64,000 nt of DNA from Demequina sp. TMPB413. Its GTDB lineage: Bacteria; Actinomycetota; Actinomycetes; Actinomycetales; Demequinaceae. Below are positions 34,577 to 43,771 of the stretch, piece after piece (positions within the stretch are counted from its first letter, which is position 1; each line of letters opens with the position of its first letter). The stretch spans positions 558,001-622,000 of the forward strand of contig NZ_CP096184.1 in assembly GCF_020447105.2 (NCBI RefSeq), read 5' to 3'. The notes beneath the pieces were generated by a model. The model ran no database searches, had not been told where the DNA came from, and saw nothing but the letters and a program-made list of their open reading frames with translations. The translations under genes were made by a program, and so were the position numbers.

Positions 34577-35508
34577 GAGCGGTCGCCCTGGGACAGCGCC
34601 GCCAGTTCCGTGCCGTAGTGGCGAAGGAACAAAGCCTCGAGCGACGGTGGGTTGGCCACGAGGGAACGGGGGTTGAGCTTCGCGACGGCGGCAAGCACCG
34701 CTGGCAGCGCCGACTCATCCACCGCAAACGTCACCTGACCGTCGAGGTCGATGAGATCGTGGACGCCCGGGAGCGACGCCAGTCCGGAGGCGCCGCTGTC
34801 GACCACCGTGGTCACTTGGGTCCGTGTGAGGTGGCGCAACTCGGCGATCGTCCCGGATTCGACGGTTGCTCCGTCACGAATGATCGTGACCCTGTCAGCG
34901 AGCCTCTCCACCTCGGCAAAGATGTGACTCGATAGCAGCACGGACTTTCCTGCGGCCTTTGCCTCGCGGATCGACTCCGTGAACGCGGCCTCCATCAGTG
35001 GGTCAAGCCCGCTGGTCGGCTCGTCAAGCAACAGCAGTTCTGCGTCAGATGCGAGCGCTGCGACGAGTGCCACCTTCTGGCGATTGCCCTTGGAGTAGGT
35101 CCTGGCCTTCTTGGTGGGATCCAGCTCGAAGCGCTCAAGCATGAGCGCCTTTCGCTTGGGATCCACCGTGCCGGACAGGCCGACCAAGATGTCGATGGCC
35201 TCACCCCCCGTGAGGTTGGGCCACAGGGTGACGTCGCCGGGCACGTAGGCGATGCGTCGGTGGAGAGCCACCGCCTCAGCCCAGGGGTTGCCGCCCAAAA
35301 GCGACACGCGACCGCCGTCGGCCTTCAGGAGGCCAAGCAAGATGCGGATGGTGGTGGTCTTGCCGGAACCGTTCGGGCCGAGGAAGCCGGTCACTTGACC
35401 CTTGGGCACCGTGAGATCGAGGCCGCGTAGGGCCTGAACGGAGCCGAAGTTCTTGGTGAGGCCCTCGATTTCGATGGCCATGGTGCTTTCTGTTGCGTTG
35501 TTGGACAT
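34573..35508 (-). CDS. ABC transporter ATP-binding protein
   Basis: 311 residues. Walker A is [16 protein letters not shown], the signature region is [15 protein letters not shown] (a variant of LSGGQ), Walker B is [14 protein letters not shown] and the H-loop is [13 protein letters not shown]. The C-terminal extension is typical of exporter ATPases of the daunorubicin-resistance type. An in-frame ATG at 35481 (MAIEIEGLT) is an alternative start. It energises the permease that follows. Confidence 0.9.
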   Translation of the reverse strand: MSNNATESTMAIEIEGLTKNFGSVQALRGLDLTVPKGQVTGFLGPNGSGKTTTIRILLGLLKADGGRVSLLGGNPWAEAVALHRRIAYVPGDVTLWPNLTGGEAIDILVGLSGTVDPKRKALMLERFELDPTKKARTYSKGNRQKVALVAALASDAELLLLDEPTSGLDPLMEAAFTESIREAKAAGKSVLLSSHIFAEVERLADRVTIIRDGATVESGTIAELRHLTRTQVTTVVDSGASGLASLPGVHDLIDLDGQVTFAVDESALPAVLAAVAKLNPRSLVANPPSLEALFLRHYGTELAALSQGDRS

Positions 35509-35553
35509 GGTGTTCTTTCTGGAAGCGAGGAGTGGGTGGATGGAACGTCGACG

Positions 35554-36255
35554 TCACGCGGTGGCGTTGTCGGCTTCGGCATCCGTGCCCGGAGGGTCTC
35601 CCACGTAGTCCAGGTAGTCGTCAAGCATCTGGCGAGTGGTGAACAGGCCTTCAGTGAAGAGTTCCAGTATCGGAAGCGCCTGGGCGCGTTGACTGGCAAG
35701 AGCCGTGGCGAAGAACTCGTCGGGGCTCGAATCCGGCGTTGTCAGTAGCTCGACGAGAAGGGCGCCAATGGCCTGGGTGATGAGGTACCGCAACCGGGCC
35801 TCTTCGTTGAGCGAAGGGCGCACGATGCCAGCGTCGACGCTGGCTTTCATGACGACTCGCGCGGCGTCGACCAGGTGCTCCAGGAACTCCTGGGCGCTGC
35901 GGCCTCCTGCGTGGATCGCGCGCAGGATGTAGACCAGCAGCGGCGCCATGAGGTTTGGGTCCCCCATGGTGTCCACCAGGAAGCCTGTCGGGTTGGCGAC
36001 ACCGCCGGTCTTGAGCGCCTGGTAGCGGCGAAGTACCTCTGCGTCGCATTCCTCGCGCAGCGCCGCCTTGGAACGGAAGTGGTGGGTAATCAAGCCAGGG
36101 GAGACGCCCGCACGCTTCGCGATGGTGGTGAAGGAGGCGCCAAAACCATCCGTGGTGAAGCACGTGATCGCTGCCTCGCGAATCCGCGCGCGCGCCGTGA
36201 GGTCCGCCTCGCGGTGAGGCGCATCCTGCTGAGGCACGTCCGACGCTATATGCAC
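35554..36255 (-). CDS. TetR-family regulator of the ABC exporter
   Basis: 233 residues with a GTG start at 36255. The N-terminal helix-turn-helix is IREAAITCFTTDGFGASFTTIAKRAGVS, here split as ITCFTTDGFGASFT and IAKRAGVSPGLITHHF. The C-terminal ligand domain is unassigned. It lies 45 bases upstream of the ATPase on the same strand, so it probably controls its own operon. Its start codon sits within a pair of 11-base direct repeats, likely its operator. Confidence 0.88.
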   Translation of the reverse strand: MHIASDVPQQDAPHREADLTARARIREAAITCFTTDGFGASFTTIAKRAGVSPGLITHHFRSKAALREECDAEVLRRYQALKTGGVANPTGFLVDTMGDPNLMAPLLVYILRAIHAGGRSAQEFLEHLVDAARVVMKASVDAGIVRPSLNEEARLRYLITQAIGALLVELLTTPDSSPDEFFATALASQRAQALPILELFTEGLFTTRQMLDDYLDYVGDPPGTDAEADNATA

Positions 36256-36292
36256 AACCAGCAGATTATATGCGCAACTAGTCCCGGGGCAA
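36247..36292 (-). promoter_or_regulatory. Promoter and direct-repeat operator of the TetR/ABC operon
   Basis: On the minus strand, -35 TTGCCC (36292-36287) and a perfect -10 TATAAT (36270-36265) are spaced by 16 bases. Two direct repeats TTGCGCATATA (36277-36267) and TTGTGCATATA (36257-36247) lie exactly 20 bases apart and cover the -10 and start codon. This fits repression by the TetR product; the transcript would be nearly leaderless. Confidence 0.55.
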
Positions 36293-36309
36293 GGGGAGCG
36301 GCGCGGTTG

Positions 36310-36927
36310 CTACATTTTCGAGCGCCGAGCGGGTGTGGCAGACGCGAAGATCGCGTCTGCCTGCCGGTTCCATGCCTCGACGAGGTCTACTGACTCGGGG
36401 AACCGCAGCCATTGCAACTGGGCACCGTCCATCGCGGCGATGACATCGTGAGCCAGGGCCTCGGCGTTGGCGTAGTGCGCGGAGAGTAGTGCACTCAGCC
36501 GCTCGAACGCATCCTGGTAGCGGCGGGTGAAGTACGCGTGAGCGGGGTGATCGGGATTGAGCGACTCGGCATTCAGCACGGTGTAGAGGCGCACGATCTC
36601 GCGCTGGCCGGCGTTGTGCGCGACCAAGGCATCCAGCATGGCGCGCGGGGACACGTCCCCACGCGGAGGAGAGTCCAGTCCGGTCACCGCCAGATCCACC
36701 TGATCGCGATGGGCCAGCACGGCGACCAGCAGGCCGTCCTTACTGCCCGCGTAGTGGAGCAGTCCCGGCACCGACATCCCGCATGCGGTGGCGACGGCCT
36801 GCAGCGTGAGCCCGTTGTAGCCGCGCTCGGCGACCAGGCGAGTGGCCGCCGCGATGACCTCCGCCAGGCGCTGCTCAGGGCTCAGGCGTCGCCGTCGCGT
36901 CGGGGCAGGGGAGGGGATGGGCTCCAT
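36310..36927 (-). CDS. TetR-family regulator, likely of the divergent GH3 gene
   Basis: 205 residues. The N-terminal helix-turn-helix is AERGYNGLTLQAVATACGMS with PGLLHYAGSKDGLL. The C-terminal domain includes LNAESLNPDHPAHAYFTRRY. It resembles the TetR at 49639 (SVESTAPDHPARPYFVDRY and PGLLYHFPTKEALL), so the two are paralogs. It is divergent from a GH3 glycosidase, with a palindrome between them, and may sense a sugar or glycoside. Confidence 0.88.
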   Translation of the reverse strand: MEPIPSPAPTRRRRLSPEQRLAEVIAAATRLVAERGYNGLTLQAVATACGMSVPGLLHYAGSKDGLLVAVLAHRDQVDLAVTGLDSPPRGDVSPRAMLDALVAHNAGQREIVRLYTVLNAESLNPDHPAHAYFTRRYQDAFERLSALLSAHYANAEALAHDVIAAMDGAQLQWLRFPESVDLVEAWNRQADAIFASATPARRSKM

Positions 36928-36966
36928 CGTGACGCTCGCCTTCTGGTCGCGGTACGCTCACCTTAT

Positions 36967-36982
36967 CTACAAGGTAGTAGAT
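36967..36982. promoter_or_regulatory. Operator palindrome TCTAC-N6-GTAGA at GH3 module 1
   Basis: The core TCTAC-AAGGTA-GTAGA lies within a 7-base inverted repeat TATCTAC/GTAGATA between the divergent TetR and GH3 genes. The same core with the same 6-base spacer recurs at 49602 in front of the second GH3/TetR pair. Confidence 0.6.
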
Positions 36983-37017
36983 AGCGTATGAGCGCGAGCG
37001 AGGAACGGGTGACATTC

Positions 37018-39177
37018 ATGGGTACAGAAACCGGCACAGCCTTCTACGAGGCAGTAGAGAACCTCCGCTCCGGCGCAGACCTTGCGGACATCGCCGCGGC
37101 CTTGTACGCCCAACTCACCGCCGACGAACGCCTCGCGCTCCTTGACGGAGACACCCCGTTCTGGGACGGCATGGCGGAGATGATGAGCACCGGCTACAAC
37201 GTCACGCCGTACTCCATGGGCCGCATCGACAGGCTCGGCATCCCCGGCATCCAGTTTGCGGATGGGCCGCGGGGCGTGGTGCTGGGGCACTCCACCGCGT
37301 TCCCTGTGCCCACCGCGCGCGCCGCCACCTTTGACCCTCAACTCGAGCAGAGCATCGGCGAGGCAATCGGTCTTGAGGCCCGCGCTCAAGGCGCCAACTA
37401 CTTTGGCGGCGTCTGCATCAACCTGCCCCGCCACCCCGCGTGGGGTCGCTCGCAGGAGAGCTACGGCGAAGAGCCGGCTCTGCTGGGCGAGATGGGCGCG
37501 GCCCTCGCGCGCGGCACCCGCCCACACGTGATGCCTTGCGTCAAGCACTTCGCGCTCAATTCGATGGAGAACGCCCGCTTCAGCGTGGACGTCACCATCG
37601 CCGACGCCGACCTCCACGAGTACTTCCTGCCGCACTTCAAGCGCGCGGTGCAGGACGGCGCCGACTCGGTCATGTCCGCCTACAACTCCGTCAACGGCGA
37701 GTGGGCCGGGCAGAGCCCCGCGCTGCTCACCGACGTGCTGCGGAACCAGTGGGGCTTCGACGGCTTCGTCCTCTCCGACTTCCTGTGGGGTTCCCGCACG
37801 GCTGGCCTGTCGCTCAAGGCGGGTCTGGACGTCGAGGCGCCCTTCGCCCAAATCCGCGTCCGCGACCTGCGAGACGACCTCGCCAAAGGCATTGCAGCGG
37901 ACGCCGACGTTGAACGGGCGGGCCTGCGCATCCTCGCCAGGGAGCTCGACCTTTATGCCCGCCGCTCTGACACAGAACCCGACCCATCCGTCGTCGTCAG
38001 CGACGCCCACCGTGCCCTCGCGCGCGAGGCCGCCACCCGCTCGATCACGTTGGTACGCAACGAGGCCGTGGAGGGTGCGCCGCTGCTCCCGCTCGCGCCC
38101 GACGCGACTGTTGCCGTCGTCGGCCGTCTCGCCGACCTTCCCAACACGGGCGACCACGGCTCGTCCGACGTGCGCGCACCGGGCGTCGTCACAGCGGCAG
38201 AAGGTCTCATGGCCGCGATGCCGGGCACCCGCGTCGACGCCAGCGGTGATCTGGAGTCCTCGGCTGCGCTCGCGGCGGGGAGCGACATCGCCGTGGTGGT
38301 GGTGGGCTACACCGCCGCCGACGAGGGCGAGTTTGTGGGCGGCGACATCTTCTGGCGTCCCGAGCTGGCGGCGCTGTATCCCGAGCCGGTGGGCGCGGCG
38401 CAGCAGAACGCCGCCGAGGGCATGCGCGGCCGTCCGGAAGACGACAGTTCCATGGTGGGCGGCCAAGACGCTGGTGGAGACAGGCGGTCGGTGCGCCTGC
38501 TGCCCAGCGACGTCGAACTGATCCGCGCCGTCGTCACAGCCAACCCGCGCACCGTCGTCGCGATCGTGGCGGGCGGCACCGTCATCGTCGACGAATGGAT
38601 CGACGACGTCCCCGCCGCGCTGTTCCTCTGGTACCCGGGCATGGAGGGCGGCCACGCGCTCGCCGATGTGCTCTCAGGTGCGCGCGACGCGACCGGACGG
38701 CTCCCGTTTGCCGTGCCGACGGACGAGTCCCACCTGCCAGATTTCGACATTGACGCCACCGCGATCACCTACGACGGGTCTTTTGGCCAGCGCCGACTCG
38801 ATGCGCTGGGCGTGGCGCCGCGGTTCCCGTTTGGCTTTGGGCTCGGCTACGTGCAGGCGCGGGTGCTGTCAGCGACGGCGGCACGGGACGGCGACCTTGC
38901 CACGGTGACGGTCACGGTGGCGAACGACTCTGCGCTCGACACGCGCCACGTGGTCCAGCTGTACGCGCGGCGCGACGACGGGCAGCAATTCCTGGTGGGC
39001 TTCGCATCCATTCCGTTGGAGGCGGGCAAGCGGACTACTGCCGAAGTGGTCGCCCGCCTCGAGTACGCGGGCAGGTGGGACGCCGCCCGACGCGCTGTGG
39101 TGCCGCCGGAAGGCCGCGTCGACATCTCGGTGGCCAGGCATTGGGGCGACCCTCAGGCCGTCACGGTGAGCGTCTAG
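37018..39177 (+). CDS. Glycoside hydrolase family 3 enzyme (beta-glycosidase), module 1
   Basis: 719 residues from the ATG at 37018; starts at ATG 36988 and GTG 37009 are also in frame, but 36988 abuts the operator. The N-terminal TIM-barrel domain has IQFADGPRGVV, CVKHFALNSMENAR and the nucleophile Asp in GFDGFVLSDFLWG. The (alpha/beta) sandwich and C-terminal fibronectin-like domain follow (LFLWYPGMEGGHALADVL, FPFGFGLGY). No signal peptide, so it should act on imported oligosaccharides. The exact sugar is not predictable. Followed convergently by aldose epimerase. Confidence 0.9.
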   Translation: MGTETGTAFYEAVENLRSGADLADIAAALYAQLTADERLALLDGDTPFWDGMAEMMSTGYNVTPYSMGRIDRLGIPGIQFADGPRGVVLGHSTAFPVPTARAATFDPQLEQSIGEAIGLEARAQGANYFGGVCINLPRHPAWGRSQESYGEEPALLGEMGAALARGTRPHVMPCVKHFALNSMENARFSVDVTIADADLHEYFLPHFKRAVQDGADSVMSAYNSVNGEWAGQSPALLTDVLRNQWGFDGFVLSDFLWGSRTAGLSLKAGLDVEAPFAQIRVRDLRDDLAKGIAADADVERAGLRILARELDLYARRSDTEPDPSVVVSDAHRALAREAATRSITLVRNEAVEGAPLLPLAPDATVAVVGRLADLPNTGDHGSSDVRAPGVVTAAEGLMAAMPGTRVDASGDLESSAALAAGSDIAVVVVGYTAADEGEFVGGDIFWRPELAALYPEPVGAAQQNAAEGMRGRPEDDSSMVGGQDAGGDRRSVRLLPSDVELIRAVVTANPRTVVAIVAGGTVIVDEWIDDVPAALFLWYPGMEGGHALADVLSGARDATGRLPFAVPTDESHLPDFDIDATAITYDGSFGQRRLDALGVAPRFPFGFGLGYVQARVLSATAARDGDLATVTVTVANDSALDTRHVVQLYARRDDGQQFLVGFASIPLEAGKRTTAEVVARLEYAGRWDAARRAVVPPEGRVDISVARHWGDPQAVTVSV

Positions 39178-39206
39178 CGGGCAGGGCTGTCGGAAGGAGA
39201 CGCGCT

Positions 39207-39242
39207 GAGGCGGACGTGCGCCTAGGAGGAAGCGTCCGCCTC
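39207..39242. terminator. Possible bidirectional hairpin between GH3 and aldose epimerase
   Basis: GAGGCGGACG (39207-39216) and CGTCCGCCTC (39233-39242) are perfect 10-base inverted arms between convergent genes. The right arm lies inside the end of the epimerase coding sequence. No T-tract follows on either strand, so termination is only suggested. Confidence 0.4.
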
Positions 39243-40148
39243 GATCAACGCCATGCCCCACGCCAGGGTGTGGCGCTCCCCGTGCTCCAAGACCACGAGG
39301 TCGTCGCCAGTGCGGAAGGCGTCGGCGATGCAGGACATCGGCTCAATCGCCACGCCGCTGCGCCGCGCCGATTCTGGGCTGATGTGGTTGCCCGTGCACA
39401 CCTGCCACGCCTTGGCGGCCCCGTCCATCCAGATCGCCACCGTTGATCCGTCGCCGCGCACGAGGCGCGCCCACGAGCGGCCGTCGTCGTCGCGCGTCGG
39501 GTCGACAAAGGCGTCATCAAGATCGGCGTCGGCGAGCGTGCGCGCGTGACGGAAGTCCATGTCGCCGTCGACGGGAGTGGTGCCTGTCGGCAGCAGGCGG
39601 TCATCGACCGTCACGAGGCTGTCTGCGCCCAACTCAAGCGTGCAGTCGTCGAGCGAGCCGGCACCAGGGGAGATCCACGGGTGGAAGCCGACGCCGTACG
39701 GCAGGGGCGCCGTCCCCGTGTTGAGGGCGGTCGTGGTGACGGTCAGGCCGTCGTCGCTCAGCGCGTAGGTGACGCTCACGCGCAGCGAGAAGGGGTAACC
39801 GGGGCTCGCAGGCAAGTTGAGCGCGAGTGTGACAGCGTCGGACGTTGCCTGGACCACCGCCCAGTCGTCCCAGCACGCGAGGCCGTGCAGCGCGGTGTTG
39901 CGGGCAGGCTCGCTGATGGCCACCTGGAGGTCGCGGCCGCCAAAGGAGTACTGGCCGTCCGCAAGCCTGTTGGGCCACGGCGCCAGCACCATGCCGTGGA
40001 AGGCGGGCGCGACCTCGTCCTCGCGGAAACGCACCACCACATCGCTGCCGCCGACGCTATAGACGCGCAGTGCCGCGCCGACGCTGGCGATGGTGGCGCT
40101 CTGGTTGCCGCGGGAGAGGTGGACCTGGGTACCGGAGAGGTGGCTCAT
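39222..40148 (-). CDS. Aldose 1-epimerase family protein
   Basis: 308 residues of the galactose-mutarotase fold. FHGMVLAPWPNRLADGQYSF, NTALHGLACWDDW (His), YGVGFHPWISPG (second His) and a Glu near the C-terminus (VAIEPMSCIADAF) match the GalM/YihR active site. It interconverts sugar anomers, which suits a neighbouring beta-glycosidase. It ends near the convergent GH3 gene. Confidence 0.88.
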   Translation of the reverse strand: MSHLSGTQVHLSRGNQSATIASVGAALRVYSVGGSDVVVRFREDEVAPAFHGMVLAPWPNRLADGQYSFGGRDLQVAISEPARNTALHGLACWDDWAVVQATSDAVTLALNLPASPGYPFSLRVSVTYALSDDGLTVTTTALNTGTAPLPYGVGFHPWISPGAGSLDDCTLELGADSLVTVDDRLLPTGTTPVDGDMDFRHARTLADADLDDAFVDPTRDDDGRSWARLVRGDGSTVAIWMDGAAKAWQVCTGNHISPESARRSGVAIEPMSCIADAFRTGDDLVVLEHGERHTLAWGMALIEADASS

Positions 40149-40257
40149 GCCCCCAATTTAGCGGTCGAGGGGCGATTCCGTTGTGCCGTCGAGACGCGCC
40201 GGCGTGGCGTAGCGTAGAGGTCAGTAAACCGCCCGGTTACCTCGCACGATTCGAAGG

Positions 40258-41307
40258 ATGGCAGCAACCGTGAAGGCCGTGTACATGTTTGGCGCTGGAG
40301 ACGTCCGCGTCGTTGATGCTCCCGACGCTTCCCTCGTGGAGCCGACCGACGCGGTGGTGCGCGTCACCAGGGCGTGCGTTTGCGGATCCGATCTCCACCC
40401 GTTCCACGCCATGCCAGCGAGCGAGCACGGCCGCGCGATGGGTCACGAGTTCATCGGAGTGGTCGAGGAGGTGGGCGCGGACGTCCGCACCCTCGCCAAG
40501 GGCGACTTCGTGATCTCGCCGTTTGTGTATTCGTGCGGCACGTGCGACTTCTGTCGCGAAGGCCTCCACACGTCGTGCCGGCGCGGAGGCTATTGGGGAG
40601 ACCCTGAGTTAGGCGCCTGCCAAGCGGAAGCGGTGCGCGTGCCGCTCGCCGACGGCACCCTGGTCAAGGTGCCCGCCACCGACGACCCGGGCATGCTCGC
40701 GTCGTACCTCACGCTGTCCGATGTGTACGGAACGGGGTACCACGCAGCGCTTTACGGCGGCGTGTCAGAGGAGACCAGCGTCACGGTGATCGGCGATGGC
40801 GCGGTCGGTTTGCTCTCGGTCCTGTCGGCCAAGCAATTGGGCGCGAAGCTGATCATCTTGATGGGCAGGCACGCCGCGCGCACCGACCTTGGCCGCGAGT
40901 TTGGTGCCACTGACGTGGTCGAGGAGCGAGGCGCCGAAGGAATCGCGAAGGTGCGCGAACTTGCGGGAGGCGATGGCACGCACGTGGTCCTCGAAGCCGT
41001 CGGCCACCTTCCCGCCTACACCCAGGCAACGGGCGTGGTGCGACCAGGTGGGACCATCAGCCGCGTGGGGGTGCCCCAGTACGTGGAGGCGCCCGTGGCG
41101 TGGGATGCGCTCTTTGGGAACAACATCACGCTGACAGGCGGTGTGGCACCCGTGCGCTCTTACATCGACGTCTTGCTCCCGGCGGTGCTCGATGGCACCG
41201 TCAACCCTGGCCGCGTGTTCGACGTCTCGATGAGTCTGGACGACGCTCCCGCGGGCTACGCGGCGATGGACGGGCGGTCAGCGCTCAAGGTGATGCTCGC
41301 GCCGTAG
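40258..41307 (+). CDS. Zinc-dependent medium-chain alcohol dehydrogenase
   Basis: 349 residues (ATG at 40258; a GTG at 40270 is possible). Catalytic zinc ligands are in CVCGSDLHPFH and GHEFIGVVEEVG. The structural zinc Cys cluster is CGTCDFCREGLHTSC. The Rossmann motif is VIGDGAVGLLSVLSAKQLGA. It belongs to the threonine/sorbitol dehydrogenase-like COG1063 group, substrate unknown. An imperfect inverted repeat (GTAAACCG-CC-CGGTTAC, about 40222-40240) precedes it. Confidence 0.87.
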   Translation: MAATVKAVYMFGAGDVRVVDAPDASLVEPTDAVVRVTRACVCGSDLHPFHAMPASEHGRAMGHEFIGVVEEVGADVRTLAKGDFVISPFVYSCGTCDFCREGLHTSCRRGGYWGDPELGACQAEAVRVPLADGTLVKVPATDDPGMLASYLTLSDVYGTGYHAALYGGVSEETSVTVIGDGAVGLLSVLSAKQLGAKLIILMGRHAARTDLGREFGATDVVEERGAEGIAKVRELAGGDGTHVVLEAVGHLPAYTQATGVVRPGGTISRVGVPQYVEAPVAWDALFGNNITLTGGVAPVRSYIDVLLPAVLDGTVNPGRVFDVSMSLDDAPAGYAAMDGRSALKVMLAP

Positions 41308-42274
41308 GTGAGACGGTTCGCTTTCCCTGGTCGCGGCGGCGCCGAGGAGTGAGCCTCACGGCCGGCATCGGTGGCGCTGGAATGCGCACGTCTCCGTGGC
41401 CAGCGACGTCGCCAAAGCGCGCCGAGCGACCTTGCCAGTCGTGCCACGCCTGAGCGATCTCCTCGTGGCTGCGGCCCACGAAGTTCCACCACATCACGAG
41501 TTCATCGGTGAGTGGCTCGCCGCCTAGTAGGAAGAGCAAGGCGCCGTCTGGCGAGGAGACCTCGATGCCGTCGCGGCCGGTGCCTAGATAGAGCAAGTCG
41601 TTGTGCCCTGGGCGGGTGGCTTCGCCTTCCGGCGTGGACGACGCGTGCACGTCAAGTTCGCCCTCCAGCACCACCACCGCGTGTTCCCACGCGGCGTCGA
41701 GGGGAACGCCGACGCGGGAGCCGGGGGCGACGCGAATCTGGGCGCCGACCAGAGGAGTGTGGGTGGTAGCAGGGGAAGTGACGCCCGCGAGGCTTCCCAT
41801 GACGACCGTGGCCACGGCGTCGGCGCCTTCCCTCGCGGGGAGGGTGACGGTGGGCAGCGTCTCGTGGCGCTCAAAGCCTCGGTCGCCGTGCCGGGATTGT
41901 TCTGGCAAGGCGATCCAGAGTTGTAGGGCGTCCAACTCCGTGTCTCCGTCGCCGAGCGAGTATTCAGAGTGGGCAACGCCAGCGCCAGCCGTCATGAGAT
42001 TGAGCTGGCCAGCGCGCAGCACCACGTCCGAGCCGAGCGAGTCGCGATGGCGCACCTCTCCCGTGAGCGGCCAGGTGACAGTCTGCAGACCCATGTGCGG
42101 GTGCGGCTCGACGCGCATGGTGACGCGCTGCGGGCCGAAGCGATCAAGAAAGCACCAGGCGCCCACGGTGGGCAGTGCGCGTTGCGGTAGGGCGCGCTGA
42201 ACGTTCATGTCGCGCAGCCCGCCAAGAGGGACCTCGCGCGCAGGCATCACGTCCGCACGCGGGCCGTCGGTCAT
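41285..42274 (-). CDS. Pirin-family protein
   Basis: 329 residues from the ATG at 42274, overlapping the upstream GNAT stop as ATGA. It has a bicupin fold with PHPHMGLQTVTWPLTGEVRHRDSLG, given here as EPHPHMGLQTVTWPL (metal-binding His) and MTAGAGVAHSEYS. Some pirins oxidise flavonols such as quercetin. The 3' end overlaps the convergent dehydrogenase by 23 bases, giving an unusual basic tail. Confidence 0.9.
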   Translation of the reverse strand: MTDGPRADVMPAREVPLGGLRDMNVQRALPQRALPTVGAWCFLDRFGPQRVTMRVEPHPHMGLQTVTWPLTGEVRHRDSLGSDVVLRAGQLNLMTAGAGVAHSEYSLGDGDTELDALQLWIALPEQSRHGDRGFERHETLPTVTLPAREGADAVATVVMGSLAGVTSPATTHTPLVGAQIRVAPGSRVGVPLDAAWEHAVVVLEGELDVHASSTPEGEATRPGHNDLLYLGTGRDGIEVSSPDGALLFLLGGEPLTDELVMWWNFVGRSHEEIAQAWHDWQGRSARFGDVAGHGDVRIPAPPMPAVRLTPRRRRDQGKRTVSPTARASP

Positions 42275-42585
42275 GACGCGCCGTCTTGGTCCGGCCATTC
42301 GATCTTGGCGCCCTCGACCTCGTGGCGCTTCAGGTAGCGGGCCATGTAGGCGCACACAGGAATGATGGTGAGATCCCTGGAGACGGCGTCTTCGAGAGCT
42401 TCCCTTGCGAGGTGGGAAGCGACGCCCTGGCCCTGGAAGGCGTCGAAGACCTCCGTGTGGACAAACGCGATGCGGGTGTCCGTCTGCTCAAACTGGGCGA
42501 AGCCCGCCTCGTCGCCGTCCACCGTCATGAGGTAGCGACCCTGGGCGTCGTTGCGGGAAATGGAGATGTTCCTGTGGTCGTTCAT
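42271..42585 (-). CDS. Small GNAT-like N-acetyltransferase (YjdJ type)
   Basis: 104 residues from the ATG at 42585, with GAAGGGAG upstream. It has the short GNAT fold of the YjdJ/COG2388 group: FVHTEVFDAFQGQGVASHLAREALEDA carries the acetyl-CoA loop QGQGVASHL, followed by IPVCAYMARYLKRH. Function unknown. It is coupled to pirin by overlap and follows the FMN reductase gene by 17 bases. Confidence 0.83.
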   Translation of the reverse strand: MNDHRNISISRNDAQGRYLMTVDGDEAGFAQFEQTDTRIAFVHTEVFDAFQGQGVASHLAREALEDAVSRDLTIIPVCAYMARYLKRHEVEGAKIEWPDQDGAS

Positions 42586-42602
42586 GGTGCTCCCTTCGAG
42601 CG

Positions 42603-43283
42603 CTAGGTGGTCTTCTTGGGGACAGTGCCGCCGGTGGCGAGGCGCATCAGGTCCGACTCGAGGTCGATGCCCGTCTCCGTGCCGCCAGCGGAACCGAAGG
42701 CATGCTGGTAGTTCTGCCACGACTCGTCGCGCACCGCCTTCGCGAAGCCGGACTCCATCAGCAGCACCAGTTCGAGCGCTGCCCTGTCGATGCGACCGGT
42801 CAGGGCCTTGTCTTGCCAGTCCTCCGTAGCCGCGAACAGGCTGGTGGGCACGGTGAGCGTGCGCAAGTAGGCGAACAGCGAGCGCATCTCTTCATCCACC
42901 ACGAGCGCGTGACGCGCTGTACCTGCCGTCGCGGCCAGGACGACCGGCTTGCCGATCAGTAGGTCGTTGTCGAGCACCTGGAAGAACGAGGTGAAAAGCC
43001 CCGAAGCGCCCGCCTTGTAGACGGGAGCGGCGGCGATGATGCCGTCGGCGTCCACCAGGGCGGCAATGGCGCGCTTGAAGCGCTCCCCAAAGTGCTGCGA
43101 AGCGAGGGCCGCGGGCAGTTCTGGGAGGAGTTCGCGCAAGTCGATCACGGTGGTGGTGACCTCGCGACCGCGGGCCTGGCCAAGGGCCCTGACTCGCGCG
43201 GCGGCACGGTCCGCGAGGAGTTTGGTGGACGACGGGTCGGACACGCCAGCATTGACGACGACGAGGTTGAGGGGTGAGGTCAT
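42603..43283 (-). CDS. FMN reductase partnered with luciferase-like monooxygenase (CE1759-type)
   Basis: 226 residues from the ATG at 43283. NADPH-dependent FMN reductase fold: LVVVNAGVSDPSSTKLLADR, IIAAAPVYKAGASGLFTSFFQ and GKPVVLAATAGTARHALVV. It fits the CE1759 family recalled as the reductase partner of CE1758-type monooxygenases. It overlaps the MarR gene by four bases, and the monooxygenase is next in line, so it likely supplies reduced FMN. Confidence 0.87.
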   Translation of the reverse strand: MTSPLNLVVVNAGVSDPSSTKLLADRAAARVRALGQARGREVTTTVIDLRELLPELPAALASQHFGERFKRAIAALVDADGIIAAAPVYKAGASGLFTSFFQVLDNDLLIGKPVVLAATAGTARHALVVDEEMRSLFAYLRTLTVPTSLFAATEDWQDKALTGRIDRAALELVLLMESGFAKAVRDESWQNYQHAFGSAGGTETGIDLESDLMRLATGGTVPKKTT

Positions 43284-43771
43284 GACAGTTCCTCTTCCGT
43301 ACGGTTCAGGAGTGCGGCGAGCGCCGCGAGAGTGGACATCTGGTCGGGGGTGAGACGGGAGGCCATGGCGTCGGCGACGGAGCGGGCGTGTGCCCTTCCG
43401 ACGCGCTGCTGAACTGCTCGGCCCTCCTCGGTGAGCGAGAGCAAGGTGGCCCGAGCGTCGGCCGGGTCTGGCTGGCGCGCAAGGAGCCCTCGCGCGACGA
43501 GGCGCTCTACCAGGCGCGATAGTCCCGGCTGGCTGAGCATCAGGTGACGGCCGAGCTCGCCAAGGCGTTGGGCGCTGGGGCATGTGGACAGCGTGTAGAG
43601 CACGTCGTATTCGTGCAGGGACACCTCGCACCACATGTCTTCTGCCGCAAAGCGCCGCATCAATGTCGCGTACGCACCCATGAGAGCCTCCCAAGCCTCA
43701 TTGGCTTGGCGGACAGTGGTGGTCGCTTGGCTGGCTTCGTTGCGCGCGGCGGCCTCGACCGTGGTCATCAC
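43280..43771 (-). CDS. MarR-family regulator
   Basis: 163 residues from the GTG at 43771, which forms a GTGA overlap with the monooxygenase stop; an ATG one codon in is equivalent. The winged helix has LHEYDVLYTLSTCPSAQRLGELGRHLMLSQPGLSRLVERL, here noted by QPGLSRLVERLVARGLL (recognition helix) and DPADARATLLSLTEEG (wing). It is encoded between the two flavin enzymes, so it probably responds to their substrate and represses the operon. Confidence 0.9.
   Translation of the reverse strand: MMTTVEAAARNEASQATTTVRQANEAWEALMGAYATLMRRFAAEDMWCEVSLHEYDVLYTLSTCPSAQRLGELGRHLMLSQPGLSRLVERLVARGLLARQPDPADARATLLSLTEEGRAVQQRVGRAHARSVADAMASRLTPDQMSTLAALAALLNRTEEELS

Noticed and set aside
36649-36666. GGGGACACGTCCCC, resembling a DosR box
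   Set aside because: Half-sites are two bases too close (the arms would need N4 between GGGAC and GTCCC) and it lies inside the TetR coding sequence.
36967-38655. A 562-residue open frame on the minus strand
   Set aside because: It is antisense to the well-supported GH3 gene; GC-rich codon bias opens such frames. No ribosome-binding site or recognisable domain.
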